In this document: piece by piece, positions 43,619 through 52,172 of the stretch
Layout of the letters: each line of letters begins with the position of its first letter
Position numbering within the stretch: position 1 is the first letter of the stretch
Origin: Pseudomonadota bacterium
Lineage (GTDB): Bacteria; Pseudomonadota; Alphaproteobacteria; Rhizobiales; Xanthobacteraceae
DNA length: 64,000 nucleotides
Assembly (NCBI GenBank): GCA_018240595.1
Contig: JAFEFL010000063.1
Location: 62,001 to 126,000 of the forward strand
Direction of reading: 5' to 3'
The notes under the pieces: model-generated
What the model was told of the DNA's origin: nothing
The model's input: only the letters and a program-made list of their open reading frames with translations
Databases searched by the model: none
Position numbers and translations under genes: made by a program

Positions 43619-46600
43619 GGCGGCGTCACCCGGTCGGCATCCCGCAACACCACGTAGATCGCCGGGATCACCAGCACGGTGAGCAGCGTCGATGACGCGA
43701 GCCCGAACAGCAGCGAGATCGCCAGGCCCTGGAAGATCGGATCGAGCAGGATGGTCGCCGCGCCGATCATCGCCGCGAGCGCCGTCAGCAGGATCGGCTT
43801 GAAGCGCACCGCACCGGCCTCGAGCAGCACGTCGCGCAGGCTCTTGCCCGCGGCGCCGCCGTGGCGGATGAAATCCACCAGCAGGATGGAATTGCGCACG
43901 ATGATGCCGGCGAGCGCGATGAAACCGATCATCGATGTCGCGGTGAACGGCGCGCCGAACAGCGCGTGACCGAGCACGATGCCGATCAGCGTCAGCGGGA
44001 TCGGCGTCAGGATCACCAGCGGCAGCTTGAAGCTTCCGAACTGCGCGACCACGAGGATATAGATGCCGACGATCGCGACCATGAAAGCGGCGCCCATGTC
44101 GCGGAACGTGACATAGGTGATCTCCCATTCGCCGTCCCACAACATCGAGGGCTTGGCCTCGTCTTCCGGCTGGCCATGGATCAGGATCTGCGGCTTGCCG
44201 AGCTTGCCCCAGTCATGTTTGGCGACGAGCTTGTCGACGGCGATCATGCCGTAGATCGGCGCCTCGTAGGCGCCGGCCATTTCCGCCATCACCATGTCGG
44301 TGAAGTGGCCGTCGCGGCGGAAGATCGTCGGCGAGCCCATTTCCTGCGTAACGCGCACGACGTCGCCGAGCTCGACCACGGTCTTGTTGCCGGGGACGGT
44401 GTTGGCCGGCACCGGCGTCGAGGCGAGCATCTCGCTCCACGCCATGTTGCGCTTGGGCAGGCCGACGACGATCTCGATCGGGTTGCGGCCTTCGCCGCGA
44501 TAGGAGTAGCCGATGGTGTTGCCGCCGAACAAAGCCTTGATGGTGTCGTAGACATCCTGCTGCTGCACGCCGAAGAATTCGAGGCGATCCTGGTCGATCG
44601 AGATGTGCAGGCGCGGCCGCGGCTGGCCGATCGAGTCGTCGACATCGACGATATACGGCACCGACTTGAACAGCTTGACGAGCTCGTGCGCGATGGCGCG
44701 GCGCGTCTGTGAATCCGGACCATAGACTTCGGCCAGCAAGGTCGACAGCACCGGCGGGCCGGGCGGTACTTCGACGACGCGCGCCACCGTGCCAGCCGGC
44801 AAGGCGATATCCTTCATGCGCCCGCGCAGGTCGAGCGCGATCTGATGGCTGGTGCGGCTGCGCTCCGACTTCGGCGCCAGGTTGAGATGCAGCTCGCCGA
44901 GCTCCGGCGACTGGCGAACGTAATAGTGCCGCACCAGGCCGTTGAAATTGAACGGTGCCGGGGTGCCGGCATAGGTCTCAACCGAACGCACTTCCGGCAC
45001 CGCGCGAACCTTGTCGGCGATGGCGAACAAGGTGCGCTCGGTATCCTCGAGCGAGGCGCCTTCCGGCAGATCGACCACCACCGACATTTCCGACTTGTTG
45101 TCGAACGGCAGCAATTTCACCGTCACGGTCTCGGTATAGAACAGCACGCAAACCGCGACGGTGGCGACGCCGACGCCGATCAGGAACCGCCAGGCGTGCT
45201 TGCGCGATTGCAGGATCGGCGTGGCGAAGCGGCGATAAAGCCGGCCGAGCCGGCCTTCGCCATGCGCCGCGTCGTGACCGTGCAGCGCCGCGCCTTCCGG
45301 ATTGAGCTTGAGCATCAGCCATGGCGCGATCACCATCGCGACGAAGAACGAGAACAGCATGGCCGCCGAGGCGTTGGCCGGGATCGGCGCCATATAGGGG
45401 CCCATCAGCCCGGACACGAAGAGCATCGGCAGCAGCGCCGCAACTACGGTGAGCGTGGCGACGATGGTCGGATTGCCGACCTCGGCGACGGCCTCGATCG
45501 CGCCGCGCATGCGCGAGCGCCCGTCCTTCATCGCCCAATGCCGGGCGATGTTCTCGACCACGACGATGGCGTCGTCCACCAGAATGCCGATCGCGAATAT
45601 CAGCGCGAACAGGCTGACGCGGTTGATGGTGTAGCCCATCACCTTGGCAGCGAAGAGCGTGAGCAGGATGGTGGTGGGAATGACGACGGCGGTCACGACC
45701 GCCTCGCGCCAGCCAATGGCGAAGGCGATGAGGACGACGATGGAGACGGTGGCGAGGCCGAGGTGGAACAGCAGTTCGTTGGCCTTCTCGTTGGCGGTTT
45801 CGCCATAGTCGCGCGTCACCGTCACCGTGACGTCGGACGGCACCAGGCGGCCTTCGACCGTTTTCAGCCGCGCCAGCAGATGCTCGGCGACGACGACGGC
45901 ATTCGCGCCAGAGCGCTTGGCAAAGGCGACGCTGACCGCCGGCGTGCGGTCCCAGGTTCCACCCTGGCCCGGCATGTCCATCCAGACGCGATGCTCGACC
46001 GGGCTCGGCCCGACGACGACGGTGGCGACGTCGCGGACATAGACCGGCCGGCCGTCGCGCGTGGTGACGAGCAGCAGCCCGGCGTCGGGAATGCCATTCA
46101 GGGTCTGGCCGGCGGCAACGTCGCGCATGATGCCGTTGTCGCGCACCGTGCCGGCGAGAAACGAACGGTTGGCCTCGCGCACCTTGGCGACGAGCTGCTG
46201 CAGCGTCACGCCATAGAGCGCCAGTTTCTCCGGGTCGGGCTCGACGCGGATCTGCTCGGGGCCGCCGCCGGAGAGATAGGTGAGGCCAACATCGTCCGTC
46301 TTGACCAGCTCGTACTGCAGTTCGCGCGCGACCTGATAGAGATCTTTCTCGGTCCAGCGCGACGCCGCGTTCGGCTTCGGCGACAAGGTCAGCACCACGG
46401 CGGCGACGTCGTTGATGCCGCGGCCGACGATCAGCGGCTCGGGGATGCCGACCGGGATGCGGTCTGCATTGGCCTTGATCTTCTCGTGCACGCGCAGGAT
46501 GGCGTCATCGGCGCTGGTGCCGACCTGGAAACGCGCCGTCACCATGACGCGGTCGTCGACGGTCTGGCTGTAGACGTGCTCGACGCCGTTGATGCCCTTG

Positions 46601-46827
46601 ACGATGGACTCCAGCGGCTTGGTCACAAGTTCGACCGCGTCCGCCGCCTTCAAGCCATCCGCGTTGATACGGATATCGACCATCGGCACGCTGATCTGCG
46701 GCTCTTCCTCGCGCGGAATGGTCAGTAGCGCGAGCAGGCCGACGGCCAGCGCCGCCAGCAGGAACAGCGGCGTCAGCGGCGAGCGGATCGTCGCCTCGGT
46801 GAGGCGTCCGGACAGTCCGAGGTTCAC
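43603..46827 (-). CDS. RND efflux transporter permease subunit
   Basis: A 1074-residue AcrB-fold inner-membrane pump. Features in order: helix 1 near residues 20-38, the periplasmic porter domain, helices 2-6 with the proton-relay pair in GILVDDAIVVVENIARHW, helix 7 near 545, second porter domain, and helices 8-12 with LAGIIVRNSILLVDF. The AspAsp pair favours organic-compound export over the CusA metal class. It starts with GTG overlapping the adaptor stop. No outer-membrane channel gene is adjacent. Confidence 0.92.
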   Translation of the reverse strand: MNLGLSGRLTEATIRSPLTPLFLLAALAVGLLALLTIPREEEPQISVPMVDIRINADGLKAADAVELVTKPLESIVKGINGVEHVYSQTVDDRVMVTARFQVGTSADDAILRVHEKIKANADRIPVGIPEPLIVGRGINDVAAVVLTLSPKPNAASRWTEKDLYQVARELQYELVKTDDVGLTYLSGGGPEQIRVEPDPEKLALYGVTLQQLVAKVREANRSFLAGTVRDNGIMRDVAAGQTLNGIPDAGLLLVTTRDGRPVYVRDVATVVVGPSPVEHRVWMDMPGQGGTWDRTPAVSVAFAKRSGANAVVVAEHLLARLKTVEGRLVPSDVTVTVTRDYGETANEKANELLFHLGLATVSIVVLIAFAIGWREAVVTAVVIPTTILLTLFAAKVMGYTINRVSLFALIFAIGILVDDAIVVVENIARHWAMKDGRSRMRGAIEAVAEVGNPTIVATLTVVAALLPMLFVSGLMGPYMAPIPANASAAMLFSFFVAMVIAPWLMLKLNPEGAALHGHDAAHGEGRLGRLYRRFATPILQSRKHAWRFLIGVGVATVAVCVLFYTETVTVKLLPFDNKSEMSVVVDLPEGASLEDTERTLFAIADKVRAVPEVRSVETYAGTPAPFNFNGLVRHYYVRQSPELGELHLNLAPKSERSRTSHQIALDLRGRMKDIALPAGTVARVVEVPPGPPVLSTLLAEVYGPDSQTRRAIAHELVKLFKSVPYIVDVDDSIGQPRPRLHISIDQDRLEFFGVQQQDVYDTIKALFGGNTIGYSYRGEGRNPIEIVVGLPKRNMAWSEMLASTPVPANTVPGNKTVVELGDVVRVTQEMGSPTIFRRDGHFTDMVMAEMAGAYEAPIYGMIAVDKLVAKHDWGKLGKPQILIHGQPEDEAKPSMLWDGEWEITYVTFRDMGAAFMVAIVGIYILVVAQFGSFKLPLVILTPIPLTLIGIVLGHALFGAPFTATSMIGFIALAGIIVRNSILLVDFIRHGGAAGKSLRDVLLEAGAVRFKPILLTALAAMIGAATILLDPIFQGLAISLLFGLASSTLLTVLVIPAIYVVLRDADRVTPPQAGT

Positions 46828-47813
46828 GGCTGCACCAGGACGTCGCCGGCGTTCAGGCCGGAAAGAATTTCAAGCGCGTCAGGCATGTCCGGCCGTGGCT
46901 GCTCGCGGCCGCGCTGCACCGGCACGTCAATGACCTCGCCGCCCTTGCGCAGGCGCGCATAATCGACGCCGAAACGCGTGACGATGAAGGACGACGGCAC
47001 GATGATGCTGTCGCGCTTGCCGGCAGCGACCCAGACGCGGATACGCTCGCCGACGAAGTAGTCGCCGAGACCCTCGACCTTGGCGTCGGCGACGACGCGG
47101 CCATCCTGGATCTGCGGATAGACGAGCTGGACGGTGCCGAATTTCGCGCCGTTGGCGCCGAGCCCCTCGGCATCGATGCGGATGGTATCGCCGGCCCTGA
47201 GCGTCGTGGCGTGGCGTTCCGGGACGCGCAGGCGCAACACGAAGTTCTTCTCGGCGATGGTGGCCATCGGCTCGCCGTTCATCACCACCGTTCCGGCGGT
47301 CACGGGCACGGTCAGCACGCGGCCCGCGGTCGGTGCAAGAACGTTGCCTTCGGCGAGCTGCTGCTCGACCACCGAGCGCTCGGCGATCTTGGCGCGGTGC
47401 GTGTTGGTCGCGACGTTGAAGGCGGTCTGCGCCTGATCGAGATTGGTCTTGGGGATGGTGCCCTTGGCGAACAGATCCTCGGCGCGCTTGAGATTGATGT
47501 CGGCCTGCGACAGTTGCGCCTCGAGCCCAGCGATCTGCGCGTCCAGCGACTTCATCTGCAGGACGAGCTTCTCATCGCCAATGGTGGCAACGACCTGCCC
47601 CTGCTTCACCTCGTCGCCGTCCTTGACGCTGAGTTCGGCAACCGTGCCGCCGATGCGCGCTCGCGCCGGCACGACATTGGCGGTCTCGACAGTGGCGAAC
47701 ACCGCCTTTTCGTCAGCCACCGCGCGCGGCGCGACGGTGAAGGTTTCGGCGGCCCACACCTGCTGGACGGAAAGTGCGAGCAGCGCGGCGATGATCGTCG
47801 TGCGGTAATTCAA
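46824..47813 (-). CDS. RND efflux periplasmic adaptor (membrane fusion protein)
   Basis: A ~329-residue adaptor. A signal peptide (IIAALLALSVQQVWA) is followed by a barrel-sandwich half (ARIGGTVAELSVKDGDEVKQ). Next comes a coiled-coil hairpin (about 95-160, LDAQIAGLEAQLSQADINLKR) and the second sandwich half (APTAGRVLTVPVTAGTVV). A beta-barrel follows. It has no N-terminal lipobox. The most plausible start is TTG at 47813 with GGGGAAC upstream; no ATG fits the signal peptide. It links the inner-membrane pump to an outer-membrane channel. Confidence 0.87.
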   Translation of the reverse strand: MNYRTTIIAALLALSVQQVWAAETFTVAPRAVADEKAVFATVETANVVPARARIGGTVAELSVKDGDEVKQGQVVATIGDEKLVLQMKSLDAQIAGLEAQLSQADINLKRAEDLFAKGTIPKTNLDQAQTAFNVATNTHRAKIAERSVVEQQLAEGNVLAPTAGRVLTVPVTAGTVVMNGEPMATIAEKNFVLRLRVPERHATTLRAGDTIRIDAEGLGANGAKFGTVQLVYPQIQDGRVVADAKVEGLGDYFVGERIRVWVAAGKRDSIIVPSSFIVTRFGVDYARLRKGGEVIDVPVQRGREQPRPDMPDALEILSGLNAGDVLVQP

Positions 47814-47882
47814 TTTCGTTCCCCGGATCGGTAACTCAGTGTGTCCCGGACGAGCCGGGTCGGCTTTGACCTGCCGCAATTG

Positions 47883-48245
47883 CTATCGTTTGGCGCGGGA
47901 TGCGCTGGTTCGTTTAGCTTTGGCGGCCGGGCGGCACGCGGAAGCGGGCGCGCAGTAGATTCGGTACAGCGTTTCGACCAATTCGCGCGCCGGCTGGCTG
48001 CCGATCGAGTACCAGACGGTCTGACCGTCGCGCCGTGCCTCGACCAGCCCGTCCTTGCGCAACAGTGCAAGATGCTGGGAGACCGTCGAATCCCGGATGT
48101 TCAGAAGCGCGGCGAGTTCGCCGACCGAGCGCTCCTTTTCGGTCAACTGGCAAATGATGACGAGCCGATACGGATGCGCCAGCGCCTTGAGCAGCGCGCC
48201 CGCCTCGTCCGCCGCAGCCGTCATCTGGTTCATGGGCGACTTCAT
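47883..48245 (-). CDS. ArsR-family regulator of the SqrR/BigR/YgaV persulfide-sensor type
   Basis: A 120-residue winged-helix repressor. With the start at 48245 (AAGG five bases upstream), Cys32 (VIICQL) and Cys98 (YRIYC) are 66 residues apart. That is the spacing of the redox cysteines Cys41/Cys107 in SqrR and Cys42/Cys108 in BigR, which form a tetrasulfide or disulfide link with sulfide and persulfides. The recognition helix is STVSQHLALL. A third Cys104 is in the tail. The divergent SQR gene supports sulfide sensing; arsenic or other metal sensing is less likely as no ELCVCD motif is present. Confidence 0.82.
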   Translation of the reverse strand: MKSPMNQMTAAADEAGALLKALAHPYRLVIICQLTEKERSVGELAALLNIRDSTVSQHLALLRKDGLVEARRDGQTVWYSIGSQPARELVETLYRIYCAPASACRPAAKAKRTSASRAKR

Positions 48246-48261
48246 TCTTGCCTTCATATTG

Positions 48262-48291
48262 TATATTGCGAATATACGAATATTCGAATAT
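48262..48291. promoter_or_regulatory. Clustered ATATTCG palindromes, probable repressor operator
   Basis: Two adjoining inverted repeats: TATATT-GCG-AATATA (48262-48276) and ATATTCGAATAT (48280-48291). They lie 17-46 bases upstream of the ArsR start codon, over the likely promoter, in an AT-rich island of an otherwise GC-rich region. Self-regulation by the encoded repressor is the natural reading. Confidence 0.65.
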
Positions 48292-48345
48292 ATAGTCAAT
48301 GCCGGCGGCCCTTCCAGACAGTGCGTTCTGCGCACCCGCCGGCTG

Positions 48346-48371
48346 AAAAACCCCGTCGGGCAAGGGTTTTT
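48346..48371 (+). terminator. Hairpin with T-run in the leader of the DUF2892-SQR operon
   Basis: AAAAACCC pairs with GGGTTTTT across CCGTCGGGCAA, 33 bases before the DUF2892 ATG. It looks like an intrinsic terminator on both strands. It could insulate the two divergent units or attenuate the rightward transcript. Confidence 0.5.
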
Positions 48372-48403
48372 ACGATCGTCAACGGGCCCGGAAGGAACGT
48401 CTC

Positions 48404-48628
48404 ATGACCATCGACCGCGCCGTCTTCGCCATGGCCGGCACCATGATTCTGGTCAGCCTCGCGCTGGCTCATTTCGTCAGCCCCTACTGGCTGCTGCTCA
48501 CCGCCTTCGTTGGCCTGAACCTGCTGCAATCCGCCTTCACCGGCTTCTGTCCGGCGGCGACCGTGTTCGGAAAGCTCGGACTGAAGCCAGGCGCGGCATT
48601 CGCCTGCGGCATCACGGCCAAGCCCTAG
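48404..48628 (+). CDS. DUF2892/YgaP-type membrane protein
   Basis: A 74-residue inner-membrane protein with two helices (about residues 9-25 and 28-45) and the conserved FTGFCPAATVFGKLGLK segment of the DUF2892 family, the membrane part of YgaP-type rhodanese proteins. The Cys in FCPAA may handle sulfane sulfur. GGAAGGA lies seven bases before the ATG. Often paired with sulfide-oxidising enzymes and rhodaneses under BigR/SqrR-type regulators; SQR follows 133 bases later. Confidence 0.85.
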   Translation: MTIDRAVFAMAGTMILVSLALAHFVSPYWLLLTAFVGLNLLQSAFTGFCPAATVFGKLGLKPGAAFACGITAKP

Positions 48629-48761
48629 CCCCTATCGAAACACCGCCGGCCGGAACGACGGCCGGCTGATCAAGATCAAGGCGCGCCCGCGTGCGCCGTG
48701 ATCGTCTTAATAAACAAAAGGCGGCCACGCGCGCGTGCTGCTGCAACAGCCGGAGGAAGTC

Positions 48762-50039
48762 ATGGCTCATATCGTCGTGCTCGGAGGCGGAATCGGCGGC
48801 GTGTCCTGCGCCTATGAACTCAAGCATGCGGTTCGTGCGGACGACAAAATCACGCTCGTATCGAACAAGCCTTTCTTTCAGTTCACGCCGTCCAACCCCT
48901 GGGTCGCCGTCAAATGGCGCACCAAGGATGAAATCATCATCGATCTCGCAGAGACGTTGCCGCGGCATGGCGTCGCCTTCAACGGCGCCGGCGCCGCGCG
49001 CGTGCATCCGGCGGAAAACCGCGTCGAGCTCGGCGACGGGTCGTCGCTGACATATGACTATCTCGTGGTCGCGACCGGCCCCGAACTGGCCTTCGACGAG
49101 ATCGAAGGCCTCGGCCCGAACGGCAACACGCAGTCGATCTGCGACGTCGATCATGCGGTGACCGCCAATGCGCGCTGGGAAGCCTTCTGCAAAGACCCCG
49201 GCCCGATCGTCGTGGGTGCCGTGCAGGGCGCGTCGTGCTACGGCCCGGCCTATGAATTCGCCATGATCATGGACGCGGACCTGCGCCAGCGCCGCATTCG
49301 CGACAAGGTGCCGATGACCTTCGTCACCGCCGAGCCCTATATCGGCCATCTCGGCGTCGGCGGTATCGGCGACACCAAAGGCCTGCTGGAATCGGCCATG
49401 CGCCAGCGTCACATCAAGTGGGTCACCAACGCCAAGGTCGACAAGGTCGAGCCGGGCAAGGTGCTCGCCACCGAAGTCGATGACGACGGCAAGCCGAAGA
49501 AAGCCCACGAGCTGCCGTTCAAGTTCTCGATGCTGCTGCCGGCCTTCCGCGGCATTCCGGCTCTGCGCAACATCGAAGGCCTTGCCAATCCGCGCGGCTT
49601 CATCATCGTCGACAAGTATCAGCGCAACGCCAAATATCCGAACGTGTTCGGCGTCGGCGTCTGCATCGCCATTCCGCCGCTCGAACCGACGCCGGTGCCG
49701 GTCGGCGTTCCGAAAACGGGCTTCATGATCGAGTCCATGGTGACGGCAACGGCGCTCAATATCGGGCAGTTGCTGCGCGGCGAACAGCCGACGCACGAGG
49801 CGACGTGGAATGCCATCTGCCTCGCCGATTTCGGCGACTCAGGCGTTGCTTTCGTCGCCATGCCGCAAAACCCGCCGCGCAACGTCAACTGGGCGTCGAG
49901 CGGCCGCTGGGTTCACCTCGCCAAGATCGCTTTCGAGAAATACTTCCTGCGCAAGGTGCGGATCGGCGCCACCGAGCCCTATTACGAGCGCGCGGTGATG
50001 CGCATGCTGGATATCGGCAAGATCAAGGAGCCGGTGTAG
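48762..50039 (+). CDS. sqr: Sulfide:quinone oxidoreductase
   Basis: A 425-residue FAD-dependent membrane-associated enzyme oxidising sulfide to polysulfide/persulfide with quinone. The FAD loop is VVLGGGIGGVSCA. Three cysteines needed for catalysis in type I SQR of Rhodobacter capsulatus (127, 159, 353) occur at the same numbers: Cys127 (SICDVDH), Cys159 (GASCYGP) and Cys353 (AICLADFG). VGVCIAIPP and PKTGFMIESM contact FAD. CCGGAGGA precedes the ATG at 48762. The role is sulfide detoxification or energy gain. Confidence 0.93.
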   Translation: MAHIVVLGGGIGGVSCAYELKHAVRADDKITLVSNKPFFQFTPSNPWVAVKWRTKDEIIIDLAETLPRHGVAFNGAGAARVHPAENRVELGDGSSLTYDYLVVATGPELAFDEIEGLGPNGNTQSICDVDHAVTANARWEAFCKDPGPIVVGAVQGASCYGPAYEFAMIMDADLRQRRIRDKVPMTFVTAEPYIGHLGVGGIGDTKGLLESAMRQRHIKWVTNAKVDKVEPGKVLATEVDDDGKPKKAHELPFKFSMLLPAFRGIPALRNIEGLANPRGFIIVDKYQRNAKYPNVFGVGVCIAIPPLEPTPVPVGVPKTGFMIESMVTATALNIGQLLRGEQPTHEATWNAICLADFGDSGVAFVAMPQNPPRNVNWASSGRWVHLAKIAFEKYFLRKVRIGATEPYYERAVMRMLDIGKIKEPV

Positions 50040-50065
50040 GCTCAACTGGATCGCGGAAGCCAACG

Positions 50066-50098
50066 CCGCTCCGCGCCGACCGCGCGGGGCGGTGTTTT
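50066..50098 (+). terminator. Rho-independent terminator of sqr
   Basis: CCGCTCCGCG pairs with CGCGGGGCGG and is followed by TGTTTT, 27 bases after the sqr stop and just before the convergent QuiC-like gene. Confidence 0.7.
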
Positions 50099-50108
50099 GC
50101 CGTCCGCC

Positions 50109-52010
50109 TCAGCGTTCCGGAACGGGCTCGTCCTGCGTCGCCGCGAAGGACTGCGCATTGAGCCGGATGGCGGCATTCGGCGCGCCATACCCGGCATAGC
50201 CGTCGCGCTGCACGATTTCGAAGAAGAAGCCGCCTTCCATGGTCGCGGTATAGGCTTGGTAGAAGGCGCCGTTCTGGTCGGTGTCGTAGAGGATATTGAG
50301 CTTGCGCAGCGTCATGACGTCCTCGTCGGACAGGTCGGTGCGCGAGGCGAGATCCTCATAGTAGTTCGTCGGCATCGCCAGAATTTCGACGCCGTTGGCC
50401 ACGAGCTGCTTGACGGTCTTGCGGATATCGGCGGTCGCCAGCGCGATATGCTGCACACCCGAGCCGAAGAACTCATAGACGAAGCGGGACGACAATGTGT
50501 GATGGCTCTGCGAGCCATTGAGCACCAGGCGCAAGCCCTGCCCCGGGCCTTGCAGCGAACCGCTCTCGATCACCTGGCTCTGCACGATGCCGCCGGGATC
50601 GACCACCGCCTGGCTCTGCGTGCGTTTGGTGTCGAACAGCGACGTGTAGAACAAGAGCCAGGTCAGCATTTCCTCGTAGAACATGGTCTGCGAGACGTGA
50701 TCGACGGCGAACAATCCGGCGTCCGGCGCGTCGGTCGCGACCGGCTCGAAGTCCACCGTCGACCAGCCGCCGAGCGCCGACTTGCCGTCGAGGAAATAAA
50801 GGAGACTGCCGCCGACGCCGCGCACCGCCGGGATGTTCAGTTCGCCCGGGCCCACGGCGCCTTCATGCGGCACGTCGAGCAGCGCCTTGGCGCGCGCCGT
50901 CGCCGCGCCGGCATCGGGCACGCGCAGCGCCATGGCACAAACCGAAGTGCCGTGCGTGATCTGGTAGGAGTGGGCGAAGCCGTCGCTGTCGCTGTTGACG
51001 ACAATGCGGATATTGCCTTGCGTCCACAAATGGACATCCTTCGACTTGTGGCGGCCGGTCATCGCGAAGCCGAGCTGCTTCAGCATGCGTTCGAAGCCGT
51101 CGCGGTCCTTCTCGTCGACCGCGAATTCGATGAACTCCACCGCTTCGACCCGGCTCGGCGGCGGCATCGGCACCGCGCCCTTGACCGGCGCGCCATGCCG
51201 GCGCGAGGCTTCGTCGAGCAGATAGATCAGCGAACGGTGGCCGTCGAGGGCGACCGAACGCGCCGAGCCGGCGCGGAAGCGGTCGTTGAAGATCTCCAGC
51301 GAGAGATAGCTGTCGTAGCCGGTGGCGATCAGCGCATCCATGAAGCCGGCGAGGTCGAAGTCGCCCTGCCCCGGCAGGCAGCGCCAGTGCCGGCTCCACG
51401 ACAGGTAATCCATCTCCAGCTTCGGCGCGTCGGCGACCTGAACCAGGAAGATGCGATCCTTCGGAATGTTGCGGATCGGCTTGAGGTCGGTGCCGCGCGA
51501 CTGGATGTGGAACGAGTCGAGCACGATGCCGACGCGATCGGAGCCGGAGCGCCGCACCACCTCCCAGGCATCGCGATAGTCGAAGATCTGCCGGCCCCAG
51601 GCCAGCGCCTCGTAGCCGACGCGCATGCCGCGCTTGGCGGCGCGCTCGCCGAGCATGGCGAAGTCCTCGGCCAGCCGGTCGATGCCGCCGGCGGTTTCGG
51701 TCGAGACGCTCGAGCAGACGAACAGCAGATCGGAGCCGAGCTCCTGCAACAGGTCGAACTTGCGCTCGGCGCGGTCCAGCGCCTTGAGCCGCTTGTCGTC
51801 CGGCAGACCCTCGAATTCGCGGAACGGCTGGCAGGTGACGACCGTGAGACCGAGATCGTCGCAGACGCGGCGCACCTGCTTGGGTGACGCGGGATAGGCG
51901 ATCAGGTCGTTCTCGAAAATCTCGACCGCCTTGAAGCCGGCCGAGGCGATCGCTTCCAGCTTCTCGAGCAGGTTGCCGGCCAGACACACGGTTGCGATCG
52001 AGGTCTTCAT
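50109..52010 (-). CDS. quiC: QuiC1-type 3-dehydroshikimate dehydratase fused to an HPPD-like domain
   Basis: A 633-residue two-domain enzyme. The N-terminal TIM barrel (AP endonuclease 2/sugar-phosphate-isomerase type) keeps the metal ligands of Pseudomonas QuiC1: Glu in VGYEALAWGR (~134), Asp and His in VLDSFH (~165-168), Gln in FLVQVADAP (~191), Glu in YLSLEIFND (~239). The C-terminal half is a vicinal-oxygen-chelate pair like 4-hydroxyphenylpyruvate dioxygenase (GSGVQHIALAT, GGFFFEIVQR). It converts 3-dehydroshikimate to protocatechuate. It completes the quinate/shikimate route with the TRAP, AroQ- and AroE-like genes upstream. Confidence 0.87.
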   Translation of the reverse strand: MKTSIATVCLAGNLLEKLEAIASAGFKAVEIFENDLIAYPASPKQVRRVCDDLGLTVVTCQPFREFEGLPDDKRLKALDRAERKFDLLQELGSDLLFVCSSVSTETAGGIDRLAEDFAMLGERAAKRGMRVGYEALAWGRQIFDYRDAWEVVRRSGSDRVGIVLDSFHIQSRGTDLKPIRNIPKDRIFLVQVADAPKLEMDYLSWSRHWRCLPGQGDFDLAGFMDALIATGYDSYLSLEIFNDRFRAGSARSVALDGHRSLIYLLDEASRRHGAPVKGAVPMPPPSRVEAVEFIEFAVDEKDRDGFERMLKQLGFAMTGRHKSKDVHLWTQGNIRIVVNSDSDGFAHSYQITHGTSVCAMALRVPDAGAATARAKALLDVPHEGAVGPGELNIPAVRGVGGSLLYFLDGKSALGGWSTVDFEPVATDAPDAGLFAVDHVSQTMFYEEMLTWLLFYTSLFDTKRTQSQAVVDPGGIVQSQVIESGSLQGPGQGLRLVLNGSQSHHTLSSRFVYEFFGSGVQHIALATADIRKTVKQLVANGVEILAMPTNYYEDLASRTDLSDEDVMTLRKLNILYDTDQNGAFYQAYTATMEGGFFFEIVQRDGYAGYGAPNAAIRLNAQSFAATQDEPVPER

Positions 52011-52172
52011 CGCGCAGCAGTCCTCCCAAGGGGGCGCATGACAATCCGACCGTCCAAGGCCGGTTCCGCGCCGCCATCAAGAGATAGAGCCTCGGCCGCG
52101 CCGAGGCAATTTCATAGAGGTTTCCCTGAGGTGACCTGAGGTTACATCAGGCCGCGGCCCCCGCCGGACGGC

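Noticed and set aside
44845..46728. Long plus-strand open frame inside the RND permease gene
   Set aside because: Antisense shadow; the RND permease is full length with all expected motifs.
47883..48245. Arsenic-responsive ArsR
   Set aside because: No ELCVCDL-type metal site and no arsenic genes; the Cys pair and the SQR neighbour fit persulfide sensing better.
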